40,854 bases of DNA from Streptosporangium subroseum (GTDB taxonomy: Bacteria; Actinomycetota; Actinomycetes; Streptosporangiales; Streptosporangiaceae): contig NZ_FZOD01000004.1 in NCBI RefSeq assembly GCF_900188345.1, forward strand, positions 1-40,854. Reading direction: 5' to 3'. This document shows, in pieces, positions 16,009-24,969 of the stretch. Under the pieces are notes generated by a model, which saw only the letters and a list, made by a program, of their open reading frames with translations, was not told the origin of the DNA and ran no database searches. Position 1 is the stretch's first letter. The number at the start of each line of letters is the position of its first letter. A program made the translations under genes and the position numbers.

Positions 16009-16125
16009 ACGGTCACGCTCCGGACCTACACCCACCTCATGCCCAACGCCGCCGACCGCGCCAGGAAGGCGATGGATGCCTTCTTCTCAGATGGGCCATG
16101 TGCCCCTGGTGTGCCCCAGGCATGA
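16009..16125 (+). pseudogene. C-terminal remnant of a tyrosine recombinase (integrase)
   Basis: The plus strand reads TVTLRTYTHLMPNAADRARK, then AMDAFFSDGPCAPGVPQA to a TGA. (T)xxTYxHLMPxxxDRAR is the end of actinobacterial phage or integrative-element integrases, and the Tyr in TYTHL is the nucleophile position. The Arg-His-Arg part of the catalytic domain and the whole N-terminus are missing, since the sequence upstream is the leader of a divergent gene. This is a scar of a past integrated element. Confidence 0.7.
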
Positions 16126-16163
16126 TCAAGCATGTCGTCCGCGCCGGTCAGCGCGTTGCGCCT

Positions 16164-16418
16164 CTACTTGTAGCGGAAGTAGACGAACAGGCGGCCGTGG
16201 TTCTTGGCGTCCTTGTCGATGCGGTGGTAGAGAGCCTTGATCTCCTTCTGCTCAAGGAAGCGCAGAACCTTCTTCTTGAGCTGGCCCGAGCCCTTGCCGG
16301 GGATGATCTCGACCTCGGTGGCCTTCTTCCTGATGGCCTCGTCGATGATGCCCCGCAGCGCCTTGTCGATCTCTCCGCCTCGGTTGTAGAGGGGGTGCAG
16401 ATCCAGCTTGAGCTTCAA
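16164..16418 (-). CDS. Stand-alone Smr domain protein
   Basis: The 84-residue protein starts at TTG with GGGAGG eight bases upstream. LKLDLHPLYNRGGEIDKALR at the N-terminus gives the LDLH motif, and EIIPGKGSGQLKKKVLRFLE the HGKGxG-type motif, of the MutS2-related Smr domain. His is replaced by Pro before GKGSG (IIPGKGSG). Smr domains nick or bind nucleic acids, and single-domain versions are of unknown role. Full domain, no extension. Confidence 0.85.
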   Translation of the reverse strand: MKLKLDLHPLYNRGGEIDKALRGIIDEAIRKKATEVEIIPGKGSGQLKKKVLRFLEQKEIKALYHRIDKDAKNHGRLFVYFRYK

Positions 16419-16972
16419 CCAGGCCTCCCGCGTGTCGCTTCAGGCCAGTTTACGCACAGCGGATCCTCACATCTCCGCGCCGGTTGACGGCCCTTCCCCG
16501 TGAGGCCCGCGCCCGGGTGACCTCGCCGGCCTCTCGAAGGATCACGTGAGACATTCGCGATGCCGACACCGAACGCGCCTGCGACACGTTGCCGGTCGGC
16601 ACCGAACTGTACGGATCCGCTTCGGACGACCCCTCCCAAGCTCATTTGCCGGTGATTGTCAACGCCCAAAGGGACATAACGGGTGGGAATTCTTGACATC
16701 CATCAAAACGATCTCCCATTGGAGCGCTGGGCAGCCATGGAATTAGATTTGACTAATTCAGCCGACAATTATGGCAATTTCACTATCTAGGCAAATAAAT
16801 GATCCCTAGTTAGGCTCCCTGTCATGATCGTCCGCCCCTCGGGGTGGCCGATTGTGCGTCACCCGACGGGGAGGGTCGAGGCCTTCTCCGCCATGCTCCG
16901 CCCGGGCATGCCCGGTGACGCTCTCCCCTCCCTGCCTTGTGACGTGTTCATGCGTCCTACAGGGAGGTCTCG
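16419..16972. other. Long leader/intergenic region upstream of the subtilase gene
   Basis: This 554-base stretch has no gene I can support. A start-less open stretch around 16550-16695 reads DADTERACDTLPVGTELYGS but has a stop just before it and no recognisable family. An A/T-rich island at 16736-16810, unusual for this genome, probably holds the subtilase promoter; TTGACT at 16749-16754 could be a -35 element. CCGGGCATGCCCGG at 16902-16915 is a perfect palindrome in the probable 5' leader. Confidence 0.5.
16736..16810 (+). promoter_or_regulatory. A/T-rich probable promoter region of the subtilase gene
   Basis: About 75 bases are markedly A/T-rich against a G/C-rich background, with TTGACT at 16749-16754 and several TA-rich hexamers downstream. 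The next gene start is at 16973, so a long leader of roughly 150 bases is implied. The exact -10 cannot be picked with confidence. Confidence 0.35.
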
Positions 16973-19900
16973 TTGTCACCGAAGCCCTACTTATCAAGGA
17001 TCAGGCGCGTGGCGGTGCTCGCCGCCGGCGTCGGACTCGTCGCGGCGATGGCGCCGCCGGCGGGTGCGGCTCCATCCCCCACCCCGGCCCCGTCCAGCAA
17101 GTGGACGGCGACCCCGCTGACCGGGGGTGAGCTGGTCCAGGGCGCGAAGTCGCCGACCGGCAGGCTCGCCCAGAGTGACGAGGGACTACTTAAGTCCACT
17201 TCGGGCGCCACCGTCAATGTGATGGTCAAGCTGGACTACGACTCGTACGCCGCTTACCAAGGCGGACTCGAAGGGCTTCCGGCTACAAGTCCGACTAAGA
17301 CCGGCAAATCCCTCGACATCAAGAGCGGCGACGCCAAGAAATACGAAAAGCACATCGAAGAAGTCGAGAACGGTTTCCTCGCCGAGTTGGCCAAGCGTGT
17401 ACCCAACGCCAGGGCGGGACAGAAACTGCGGACCGTCTACGGCGGCATCGCGTTGCGGGTCCCCGCCAACAAGGCGGCCGAGCTGCTGAAGCTGCCCGGC
17501 GTGGCTGCCGTCCAGGAGGACAAGCCCGAGCATCTTCTGAGCGACTCCAGCCCCGCCTTCATCGGAGCGCCCACGATCTACAACAAGCTGGGCGGCAGCT
17601 CCTCCTCCGGCAAGGGCGTCATCGTCGGCATCCTGGACTCCGGCGCCTGGCCGGAGCACCCCCAGTTCGCCGACCCCGGCACGCTGCCCGCCGTACCCGC
17701 CACCAAGGACGGCAGCCCGCGCATCTGCGACTTCGGGGACAACCCGTTGACCCCGGCGGCCGACCCGTTCGTCTGCAACCGCAAGCTGATCGGCGGCGCC
17801 CCGTTCCTCGACACCTACAACGCGGTGTTCGGCGGCGAGGTCTACCCCGACAGCGCCCGTGACTCCAACGGCCACGGCACCCACACCGCGACCACCTCGG
17901 CGGGCGGCCCGGTGGCTCACGCCAACCCGCTCGGCATCGACCGCGGCCCGATCCACGGCATCGCTCCGGCGGCGCACGTGTCGGTCTACAAGATCTGCGG
18001 CGTCCAGGGCTGCTTCCCCTCCGACTCCGCGCAGGCGGTGGGACGGGCGATCATCGACGGCGTCCGTGTGATCAACTTCTCGATCTCCGGCGGCAGCTCC
18101 CCCTACAGCGACCCGGTGGAGCTGGCCTTCCTCGACGCCTACGCGGCGGGCGTGCTCGTCTCGGCCTCGGCGGGCAACGCGGGTCCCGGAGCCGCGACCG
18201 CCGACCACCTCAGCCCGTGGGTGACCACGGTGGCGGCGTCCACCCAGAGCAGGACCTTCCAGTCCACCCTCACCCTGTCCGGCGCGGGCGGTGCGACGGC
18301 CACGGTGAAGGGCGCCTCCATCACGGCGGGCATCGCCTCGCCGCGGCCGGTGGTCCTGGCCTCGGCCCCGCCCTACAACAACGCGCTGTGCACGTCGCCC
18401 GCCCCCCCGGGAATCTTCGTCGGAAAGATCGTCGCCTGTGAACGCGGTCCCGGCCGGATCCTGAAGAGCTTCAATGTCTTGCAGGGCGGCGCGGCGGGCA
18501 TGATCCTCTACAACACCACGCCGCTCGACATCATGACCGACAACCACTGGCTTCCGACGGTCCATCTCGACAAGCCGGAGACCGACACCCTGCTGACCTT
18601 CCTGTCCGCCAACCCCGGCGCGACCGGAAAGCTCACCCAGGGCGCGAAGGCCACCTGGCAGGGCGACGTGATCACCACGTTCTCCTCCCGCGGGCCCGGC
18701 GGCGACTTCCTCAAGCCGGACGTCACCGCACCCGGCCTGCACATCCTGGCCGGGCAGACCCCGACGCTGGAGGACCCGGCGGGCGGCCCGCAGGGCAACC
18801 TGTACCAGGTCATCGCGGGCACCTCGATGTCGTCGCCGCACGTCGCGGGCGCCTCGGCCCTGGTGTTCGCGCTGCACCCGACCTGGACGCCAGGCCAGGT
18901 GAAGTCCGCGCTGGAGACCACGGCCAAGACCTCGGTCACCAAGCAGGACCGCGTCACCCCCGCCGACCCGTTCGACTTCGGCGGCGGTCGCATCGACCTC
19001 ACCAAGGCCGGCGACCCGGGCCTGACCCTGAACGAGACCGCGGAGAACTTCGCCGCCTCGGCCAACGACGAGCTCAACCGCATCGACCTCAACCTGCCGT
19101 CGGTGAACGCCCCGATCATGCCGGGCCTCATCACCGCCAAGCGGACGTTCACCAACGTCACCGACAAGACGCTCACCTTCACCGCCACCGGAACGACCGT
19201 CAGCGGCGCGAACATCACGGTGCTGCCGCCGCTGTTCAGCGTCAAGGCGGGCAAGACCGCGAACCTCAGCGTGGTGATCACCGCACCGGATCTGCCGGAA
19301 GGACAGTACTTCGGCCAGGTGAACCTCAAGCAGGTGGGCGGCACGCGCAACCTGCACCTCCCGGTCGCGTTCGTCCGCAAGGAAGGCGCCGTCCCGATCG
19401 ACCAGACCTGTGCACCGGCCACCATCCCGCGCAACACCGGTGAGTCCACCTGCACGGTCAGCGTGAAGAACGACACCCTCCAGGACGCCGAGGTGACCGC
19501 GCTCAGCACGCTGGACAGCAAGCTGCGGCTGAACAGCGTCACCGGCGCAACCAAGATCGGCTCTCAGATAGCGACGGTGAAGACCACCCTCGCGGCCAGG
19601 CAGCCGGACAGGCCGGGCATCGCCCCGAGCGGCGGCAGCGGACCCGCTCCCTACCTGCCGCTCGACGCCTTCGGCATCGCGCCGACGCCGATCGGTGACG
19701 AGGACGCGCTCAACTTCACCGTCCCGCCGTTCCAGTACGCGGGCAAGACCTACACCCGGATCGGCATCGTCTCCAACGGCTACACGATCCCGGGAGGCAG
19801 TACGGGCTCGACCGACATCGACTTCGCACCGCAGACCCTGCCGAACCCGGCACCCCCGAACAACGTGCTCGCTCCCTACTGGACCGACCTGGACGGCACC

Positions 19901-20323
19901 GGCGCGCCGGGGGTCTTCGTCGGGACCCTCACCGACGGCGTGAACGACTGGCTCGTCGTCGAGTGGCGGCTCAACCTCTTCGGCACGGCCGACACCAAGG
20001 TGTTCCAGCAGTGGATCGGGCTGAACGGGGCAGAGGACATCACCTACACCTATGACCCGGGCAACCTGCCCGGCGAACCGCCGGCGAGCTACGGCCTGAC
20101 CGTCGGCGCCGAGAACGCCGAAGGCACGGCCGGCGGCCAGATCACCGGCCCGCCGACCGAGGACCTGCGGGTGACCAGCACGCCCGGAGCGCCCGGCGGC
20201 ACCCTGACCTACACGATGAAGGTCAAGGGAGTGACCAAGGGAACCGGGACGGTGACGACGGGCACGTCGACGCCGCAGGTGAAGGGCCTCACCATCGAGG
20301 TCGACAAGATAACCGTGCAGTAG
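16973..20323 (+). CDS. Secreted subtilisin-like serine protease (S8) with PA domain and long C-terminal extension
   Basis: The 1116-residue protein starts at TTG, five bases after GGAGG. A signal peptide (1-33) is followed by an I9-type propeptide (about 80-185). The catalytic triad is Asp222 in GILDSGAWPEHP, His301 in SNGHGTHT and Ser618 in AGTSMSSPHVAG. A PA-type insertion (about 455-545, with GKIVACERG and GGAAGMILYN) sits between the His and Ser parts, as in cucumisin-like subtilases. A fibronectin-III-like region (about 720-815) and a final beta-rich domain of about 220 residues (VSNGYTIPGG, APYWTDLDGTGAP, VVEWRLNLFG) follow. This is an extracellular protease for proteinaceous substrates. 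It is monocistronic, followed by a strong terminator. Confidence 0.96.
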   Translation: MSPKPYLSRIRRVAVLAAGVGLVAAMAPPAGAAPSPTPAPSSKWTATPLTGGELVQGAKSPTGRLAQSDEGLLKSTSGATVNVMVKLDYDSYAAYQGGLEGLPATSPTKTGKSLDIKSGDAKKYEKHIEEVENGFLAELAKRVPNARAGQKLRTVYGGIALRVPANKAAELLKLPGVAAVQEDKPEHLLSDSSPAFIGAPTIYNKLGGSSSSGKGVIVGILDSGAWPEHPQFADPGTLPAVPATKDGSPRICDFGDNPLTPAADPFVCNRKLIGGAPFLDTYNAVFGGEVYPDSARDSNGHGTHTATTSAGGPVAHANPLGIDRGPIHGIAPAAHVSVYKICGVQGCFPSDSAQAVGRAIIDGVRVINFSISGGSSPYSDPVELAFLDAYAAGVLVSASAGNAGPGAATADHLSPWVTTVAASTQSRTFQSTLTLSGAGGATATVKGASITAGIASPRPVVLASAPPYNNALCTSPAPPGIFVGKIVACERGPGRILKSFNVLQGGAAGMILYNTTPLDIMTDNHWLPTVHLDKPETDTLLTFLSANPGATGKLTQGAKATWQGDVITTFSSRGPGGDFLKPDVTAPGLHILAGQTPTLEDPAGGPQGNLYQVIAGTSMSSPHVAGASALVFALHPTWTPGQVKSALETTAKTSVTKQDRVTPADPFDFGGGRIDLTKAGDPGLTLNETAENFAASANDELNRIDLNLPSVNAPIMPGLITAKRTFTNVTDKTLTFTATGTTVSGANITVLPPLFSVKAGKTANLSVVITAPDLPEGQYFGQVNLKQVGGTRNLHLPVAFVRKEGAVPIDQTCAPATIPRNTGESTCTVSVKNDTLQDAEVTALSTLDSKLRLNSVTGATKIGSQIATVKTTLAARQPDRPGIAPSGGSGPAPYLPLDAFGIAPTPIGDEDALNFTVPPFQYAGKTYTRIGIVSNGYTIPGGSTGSTDIDFAPQTLPNPAPPNNVLAPYWTDLDGTGAPGVFVGTLTDGVNDWLVVEWRLNLFGTADTKVFQQWIGLNGAEDITYTYDPGNLPGEPPASYGLTVGAENAEGTAGGQITGPPTEDLRVTSTPGAPGGTLTYTMKVKGVTKGTGTVTTGTSTPQVKGLTIEVDKITVQ

Positions 20324-20338
20324 GAGGGCAGGAGAGGA

Positions 20339-20374
20339 CGGGTGGGCCCGGCGTCGCGACGCCGAGCCCACCCG
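20339..20374 (+). terminator. Terminator of the subtilase gene
   Basis: The arms 20339-20355 (CGGGTGGGCCCGGCGTC) and 20358-20374 pair over 17 positions with one C-A mismatch and a two-base loop centre. The hairpin begins 15 bases after the stop codon. Confidence 0.8.
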
Positions 20375-20397
20375 CGCTTCACCAGGACTTCACGGGA

Positions 20398-20480
20398 ACT
20401 CACGAACCTGCGAGGTTCACGGACCGGCGTGCTCGCAAACAAGCGGAGGCTCGCGAACCGACGCGCTCACGAACCTGCGA
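20398..20480. repeat. Small cluster of GCTCRCGAAC-like repeats
   Basis: CTCACGAACCTGCGA occurs exactly at 20399-20413 and 20466-20480. Two related decamers, GCTCGCAAAC (20431-20440) and GCTCGCGAAC (20449-20458), lie between. The cluster is in the noncoding gap behind the subtilase terminator. It may be simple slippage or a protein-binding cluster. Confidence 0.5.
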
Positions 20481-20512
20481 AGGCCTGCGGACCCGCGGGG
20501 CTCACCCGGATC

Positions 20513-20941
20513 TCAGCGGTGGAGGTAGTCCACCAGATGTGCCTTCTCCGTCTCCAGCGCCTCGATGGCGTTCTTGACCACGTCACCGATGCTCACGATC
20601 CCGGCCAGCCGTCCATCGGCCACGACCGGCACGTGCCGGATGCGATGCGTGGTCATGGTCTGTCGTAGGTCGTCCACATTGGTATCGGGCGATGAGGTGC
20701 GGACCTCGGTCGTCATGATGGACGACACCGGGGCTCCCAGCACATCCGCGCCGCGGTCGTTCAGCCGTCGCACCACGTCACGCTCGGAGACGATGCCCAC
20801 GATCGACGAGCCGTCCTCCGACACCACCACGGCACCGATGTTGTTCGTGGCGAGGACGGCCAGGAGCTCGGTCACCGTCGCGTCCGGACGGATGGTTGCC
20901 ACGTTTGTGCCCTTGCCTTGCAGAATCGTACCGATCAGCAT
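20513..20941 (-). CDS. CBS-domain pair protein
   Basis: The 142-residue protein is two tandem CBS domains. The first (about 10-65) includes NIGAVVVSEDGSSIVGIVSE with RDVVRRL. The second (about 75-130) includes IRHVPVVADGRLAGIVSIGD. Stand-alone CBS pairs bind adenosine nucleotides or NAD and act as energy sensors. The last helix (AHLVDYLHR) is conserved in the short hypoxia-type CBS proteins of actinobacteria. The ATG at 20941 has GAGGTG six bases upstream and is preferred to a GTG nine bases earlier. Confidence 0.9.
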   Translation of the reverse strand: MLIGTILQGKGTNVATIRPDATVTELLAVLATNNIGAVVVSEDGSSIVGIVSERDVVRRLNDRGADVLGAPVSSIMTTEVRTSSPDTNVDDLRQTMTTHRIRHVPVVADGRLAGIVSIGDVVKNAIEALETEKAHLVDYLHR

Positions 20942-21036
20942 CGACACCACCTCGGTTCAACCTGGCTGGGGTATCCCTAACCACTGCCCCACGTTGCCCC
21001 TGCCTAAGCGGCCATCAGCGGCAACGCACGTAATTC

Positions 21037-22236
21037 TCAGGTTACGGGGAGCAACCGTACGGCGTCGAGAGCCAGGGTGAGCTCCACGATGTCCAGCGGT
21101 CGCGCCAGGGAACGTCCGGTGAGCTGCTCGATCCGGCGGATGCGGTTGAAGACCGTGTTGCGGTGGCAGTACAGCTGCCCGGCGGCGCGCATCGCGGAGC
21201 CCTCGCAGCGCAGCCATGCCTCCAGGGTGCCGAGCAGCACCTCCCGGTCGGCCGGGTCGAGAGCGAGGATGGGCCGGAGCACAGTGCCGCTGAGATGGCC
21301 CGCGAGCTCGGGCTGGCTCACCACCAGTGCCGCGGGCAGCCGGTCCTCCAGCCTGGCGATCTCCGGGCCCTCCCCCACGCAGGTCCGCAGCGCGAGCTCG
21401 GCGAGCCGGCGGGCACGGCCGAGCTCGGCCAGTCCCTCGACCACCGGGCTGATCCCGGCGCACCCGGTGATGTGCGGGCGCAGCTCGTCGGTCAGATCGT
21501 CCATCTCCGCCTCGTGCAGCAGGACGACCGAGACCTCGTAGTCGGAACGCATCCGCCACAGTAATCGCATCACGCCCAGGCTGGTCGGGCGGAGGGCGTC
21601 GTCCCCGTGGTCGTGACGGCCCGGCAGGCGGGTGACGACGACCGCGTACCTGCCGAGTTCGGGCAGGTCCAGCGCGGCGGCGGCGCTGCGGACCAGGGCG
21701 GCGTCCGCCCGGTCCTCCAGGAGTGCGTCGAGCAGGGCCTGGACCCGCTCGGCTGTGCGGCCGAACATCTCGGCCTCCCGTCTGCGGTAGGCCTCGGCGG
21801 CGGCGATCGCCTGCCGGTCGGTGGCGTGCCACACCTTGGTCGCGCTGCGGATCAGAACCGCCAGGTTCTCCGGTTCCTCGTCGGTGACCACCTCGATCAG
21901 GCCGTCCCACATCACCTGCGCGGAGAGCCGGTAGCTGCGCAGCAGCGAGTCCATGGGAAGGCCCTGCTCCGCCCTGCGGCGGGCGGTCTTCTCCGCCTGG
22001 GGCAGGTCCCGCCGCTCCGGCCGGGGCAGCAGGATCGCGCCGATGCCGTCCCGCATGGCCTCGTAGACGCTCTGCCAGTGGTCGTCGGTGGGCACCATCC
22101 GGCGGTAGGCCTCGTCGGTGTCGCGGATCTTGGCGACGAGCTCGTCGGTGAGTTGAGGGAGCCTCTGCAGCAGCCGGCCGGCGGCCAGGCGCATGATCCT
22201 TCGCACTTCGTCATCCGTGACGACCCGAGTCCCCAT
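21037..22236 (-). CDS. PucR/CdaR family transcriptional regulator
   Basis: The 399-residue protein has an N-terminal RsbRD-like helical region (about 10-150), a middle GGDEF-like region (about 170-290) and a C-terminal helix-turn-helix, [20 protein letters not shown] at about 358-377, characteristic of PucR-type activators. It is divergent from the liv-type transporter operon with 182 bases between. It therefore probably controls that operon in response to a nitrogen or amino-acid signal. An imperfect inverted repeat (GAACA and TGTTC, six bases apart, 22266-22281) in the gap is a candidate operator. Confidence 0.9.
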   Translation of the reverse strand: MGTRVVTDDEVRRIMRLAAGRLLQRLPQLTDELVAKIRDTDEAYRRMVPTDDHWQSVYEAMRDGIGAILLPRPERRDLPQAEKTARRRAEQGLPMDSLLRSYRLSAQVMWDGLIEVVTDEEPENLAVLIRSATKVWHATDRQAIAAAEAYRRREAEMFGRTAERVQALLDALLEDRADAALVRSAAAALDLPELGRYAVVVTRLPGRHDHGDDALRPTSLGVMRLLWRMRSDYEVSVVLLHEAEMDDLTDELRPHITGCAGISPVVEGLAELGRARRLAELALRTCVGEGPEIARLEDRLPAALVVSQPELAGHLSGTVLRPILALDPADREVLLGTLEAWLRCEGSAMRAAGQLYCHRNTVFNRIRRIEQLTGRSLARPLDIVELTLALDAVRLLPVT

Positions 22237-22265
22237 CTGGTGATCGTGTCAGCAATACATCTACC

Positions 22266-22281
22266 GAACAAGATTCTGTTC
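22266..22281. promoter_or_regulatory. Candidate operator between pucR-like gene and liv operon
   Basis: GAACA at 22266-22270 and TGTTC at 22277-22281 form a short inverted repeat with a six-base spacer in an A/T-rich patch 30 bases upstream of the regulator start. Position is suggestive and the length is small. Confidence 0.35.
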
Positions 22282-22418
22282 TGTTTCGTGACCCGGCCTT
22301 GTGCGGACGCACAGCCGGCACCCTCCCCGCGTGGGCGCCCGCCCCGACTTCACCCGGCCCCCTGGACGCCGGTGAGCCACCTCGGTTGGGTGCGTTCATC
22401 GGTTGTCAGGAGGCACAC

Positions 22419-23261
22419 ATGGACGTCCACGACCCTCGCCCGCCCGAAGACTCCGGGCTGGTCGTCAGGGATCTGGCGGTGAGTTACGGTCCGGTCCTTG
22501 CCCTGCGAGGGGTTTCGCTGAACGTTCCGCGCGGCGCGATCGTCACCGTACTCGGCGGCAACGGCGCGGGAAAATCCACCCTGCTGCGCGCCGTGTCGGG
22601 CACGCTCCGGTTCCAGCGGGGCGGGATCACGGCGGGCGAGATCAGCTTCGACCGGACGAGGTTGTCCGGCGCGGCCACCTCGGCCGTCGTCGCGGGCGGC
22701 GTCGTCCAGGTACCCGAGGGGCGCCGCGTCTTCGCGCGGATGACCGTCGAGGAGAACCTGCGGGCCGGCGCGCTCGGAGCGCGTGACCGCCGGTCCGCGG
22801 CCGGGGCCAGACAGGACGTGCTCAAGCTCTTTCCCGTGCTCGCCGAGCGCGCCAGGCAGCGGGCGGGGCTGCTGTCGGGGGGTGAGCAGCAGATGCTCGC
22901 CATCGGACGCGCGCTGATGGCCCGGCCGAGGATGCTCCTGCTGGACGAGCCCACCCTCGGCCTGGCGCCGATGATGGCGGCCCGGATCGCCGACACCGTC
23001 CGCGAGATCAACGCCCAGGGGACGACGGTGCTCCTGGTGGAGCAGAACGCCGCCATGGCCCTGTCCCTCGCCTCCTACGCGTACGTGCTGGAGGTCGGCG
23101 AGGTGGTGCTGTCGGGCCCGGCCGCCGAGCTCGCCGAGAGCGACGAGGTGCGACGGCGCTACCTGGGGATCGAGGACGACCCCGAGATCGCCCCGGCCTC
23201 TGCGACTTCCGTGGCCGCGGCGCCCGCCGAGCGCCCGGTCCTTGCGAGGTGGTCGGCATGA
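22419..23261 (+). CDS. livF: Branched-chain amino acid-type ABC transporter ATPase (LivF-like)
   Basis: The 280-residue ATPase has Walker A GGNGAGKST, the signature LSGGEQQMLAIGRAL and Walker B MLLLDEPTLGL. VPEGRRVFARMTVEENL is the diagnostic LivF stretch. The ATG at 22419 has AGGAGG six bases upstream. It is the first gene of a five-gene operon and overlaps the next gene by ATGA. The C-terminal 30 residues are Ala/Pro-rich and longer than usual for LivF. Confidence 0.95.
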   Translation: MDVHDPRPPEDSGLVVRDLAVSYGPVLALRGVSLNVPRGAIVTVLGGNGAGKSTLLRAVSGTLRFQRGGITAGEISFDRTRLSGAATSAVVAGGVVQVPEGRRVFARMTVEENLRAGALGARDRRSAAGARQDVLKLFPVLAERARQRAGLLSGGEQQMLAIGRALMARPRMLLLDEPTLGLAPMMAARIADTVREINAQGTTVLLVEQNAAMALSLASYAYVLEVGEVVLSGPAAELAESDEVRRRYLGIEDDPEIAPASATSVAAAPAERPVLARWSA

Positions 23262-24082
23262 CCGACACATACCAACCAGCCGGTATGGACGCCTCCATCC
23301 CCAGGCTCGAGGTGCGCGACGTCACCGTGCGCTTCGCGGGACTCACCGCGCTCGACGCGATCGGCTTCACCGTCGAGCCGGGCAGCGTCCACGCGGTCAT
23401 CGGCCCCAACGGCGCGGGCAAGTCGACCTGTTTCAACGTGCTGTCGGGCGTCTACCGCGCGACCTCGGGCAGCGTGCGATTCGGTGACGCGGAGCTGACC
23501 TCGCTGCCCCCGCATCGCATCGCCGCCCTGGGCGTGGCGCGCACCTTCCAGAACATCGCCCTGTCGCCTCGCCTGTCGGTGCGGGAGAACCTGATGCTCG
23601 GCCGTCACCGGCTGACCCGCGCCGGGTTCGTCTCGGCCGGGCTGCGGTTGCCGTCCGCCCGGCGCGAGGCCGTCAGGCACGGCGAGCGGGTGACCGAGAT
23701 CGCCGCCTTCGTGGGACTCACCGAGCGGCTGGCGACCCCCGTCGGGCTCCTGCCGTACGGCGTGCAGAAGCGGGTCGAGCTGGCGCGGGCCCTGTGCATG
23801 GAACCCCGGCTGCTGCTGCTCGACGAACCGGTGGCCGGCATGAGCGGCGGCGAGCGCCGCAACATGGCCGAGCTGATCATCGCCGTCCGGGAGAGCCTCG
23901 GCATCTCGATCCTGCTGGTCGAGCACGACATGGGGATGGTCATGCGGCTCGCCGACGCCGTGACGGTCCTGGACTTCGGCAAGCGCATCGCGGACGGGCC
24001 TCCCCACGAGGTCCAGAGCAACCCCGAGGTCATCCGCGCCTACCTGGGCGCGGCGAGCGAGAAGGAGGAGACCGCTTCGTGA
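23258..24082 (+). CDS. livG: Branched-chain amino acid-type ABC transporter ATPase (LivG-like)
   Basis: The 274-residue ATPase has Walker A GPNGAGKST, ARTFQNIALSPRLSVRENLM as the LivG-type Q-loop region, and Walker B LLLLDEPVAGM. The signature is unusual: LPYGVQKRVELARAL instead of LSxGxQ, as seen in many LivG proteins. The start ATG overlaps the livF stop. It pairs with LivF as the heterodimeric motor for LivH/LivM. The last residues overlap the GTG start of livH as GTGA. Confidence 0.95.
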   Translation: MTDTYQPAGMDASIPRLEVRDVTVRFAGLTALDAIGFTVEPGSVHAVIGPNGAGKSTCFNVLSGVYRATSGSVRFGDAELTSLPPHRIAALGVARTFQNIALSPRLSVRENLMLGRHRLTRAGFVSAGLRLPSARREAVRHGERVTEIAAFVGLTERLATPVGLLPYGVQKRVELARALCMEPRLLLLDEPVAGMSGGERRNMAELIIAVRESLGISILLVEHDMGMVMRLADAVTVLDFGKRIADGPPHEVQSNPEVIRAYLGAASEKEETAS

Positions 24083-24969
24083 TCACTTTTCTCGAGCTTC
24101 TGGCGAACGGCATCTCCGTGGGAACGGTGTACGCGCTGATCGCCCTGGGATTTGTCATCATCTTCAAGGCGACCGAGGTGCTCAACTTCGCCCACGCCTC
24201 GCTGCTGCTGGTCGGCGGATTCATCATCGCCAAGCTGCACGCCTCGGTCGGTTTCTGGCTCGCCCTGCTGATCGGCATCGCCGGGGCGGCCCTCGTGGGC
24301 GCCCTGATCGAGTTTCTGGTCATCCGCCGGGCGAACGTCGCCTCCCACAGCGTCCTCGCGATCGCGACGATCGGCATCGACATCGTGCTGACGACCGAGC
24401 TCACCCGGGAGATCGGCGCCGACGTGCTCGCCCTCGGCGATCCCTGGCGCGACCAGGTGCTGCATCTGGGAGCCGTCAGCATCGCCCAGACCCGCGTCGC
24501 CGCGCTGGTCGTCGCCACCGTCCTGATCACCGCGTTCCTGCTCGCGTTCAAATACACCAACTGGGGCATCGCCATGCGTGCCACCGCGGAGGACTCCGAG
24601 ACCGCCGCGCTGATGGGCGTGCGGCGCGGACGGGTGTCGATGGGCGCCTGGGCGATCGCCGGGGCCCTCGCCGCCGTCGCCGCCCTCTTCCTGTGCGTGT
24701 TCCCCACGCCGGGGCTGGACCGCAGCACGACGTTCGCCGCGATGAAGGCGTTCCCCGCCGCGATCCTCGGCGGTCTGGACTCCACCACGGGCGCGCTGGT
24801 CGGCGGGCTCATCATCGGGGTCACCGAGGCCCTGATGAGCGGCTACCAGAACGACATGGTCTTCCTCGGCCGGGGCATCGGCGACGTCGCGCCGTTCCTC
24901 GTGATGATCGTGATCCTGCTCATCCGCCCCGCGGGGCTCTTCGGGACGAGGGAGCTGGCCCGTGTCTAG
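24079..24969 (+). CDS. livH: Branched-chain amino acid-type ABC transporter permease (LivH-like)
   Basis: The 296-residue membrane protein has about eight hydrophobic helices. NGISVGTVYALIALGFVIIF at the N-terminus and LNFAHASLLLVGGF are LivH hallmarks. The cytoplasmic coupling loop AMRATAEDSETAALMGV contacts the ATPases. It starts at GTG overlapping the livG stop, and ends IRPAGLFGTREL, the usual LivH end. It forms the membrane channel with LivM. Confidence 0.95.
   Translation: MITFLELLANGISVGTVYALIALGFVIIFKATEVLNFAHASLLLVGGFIIAKLHASVGFWLALLIGIAGAALVGALIEFLVIRRANVASHSVLAIATIGIDIVLTTELTREIGADVLALGDPWRDQVLHLGAVSIAQTRVAALVVATVLITAFLLAFKYTNWGIAMRATAEDSETAALMGVRRGRVSMGAWAIAGALAAVAALFLCVFPTPGLDRSTTFAAMKAFPAAILGGLDSTTGALVGGLIIGVTEALMSGYQNDMVFLGRGIGDVAPFLVMIVILLIRPAGLFGTRELARV

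Noticed and set aside
17186..20371. A very long minus-strand open frame of about 1060 codons opposite the subtilase
   Set aside because: It is the antisense shadow of the G/C-rich subtilase gene. Its composition is Arg/Gly/Val/Asp-rich with no recognisable motif, and the plus strand has the complete catalytic triad and ribosome binding site.
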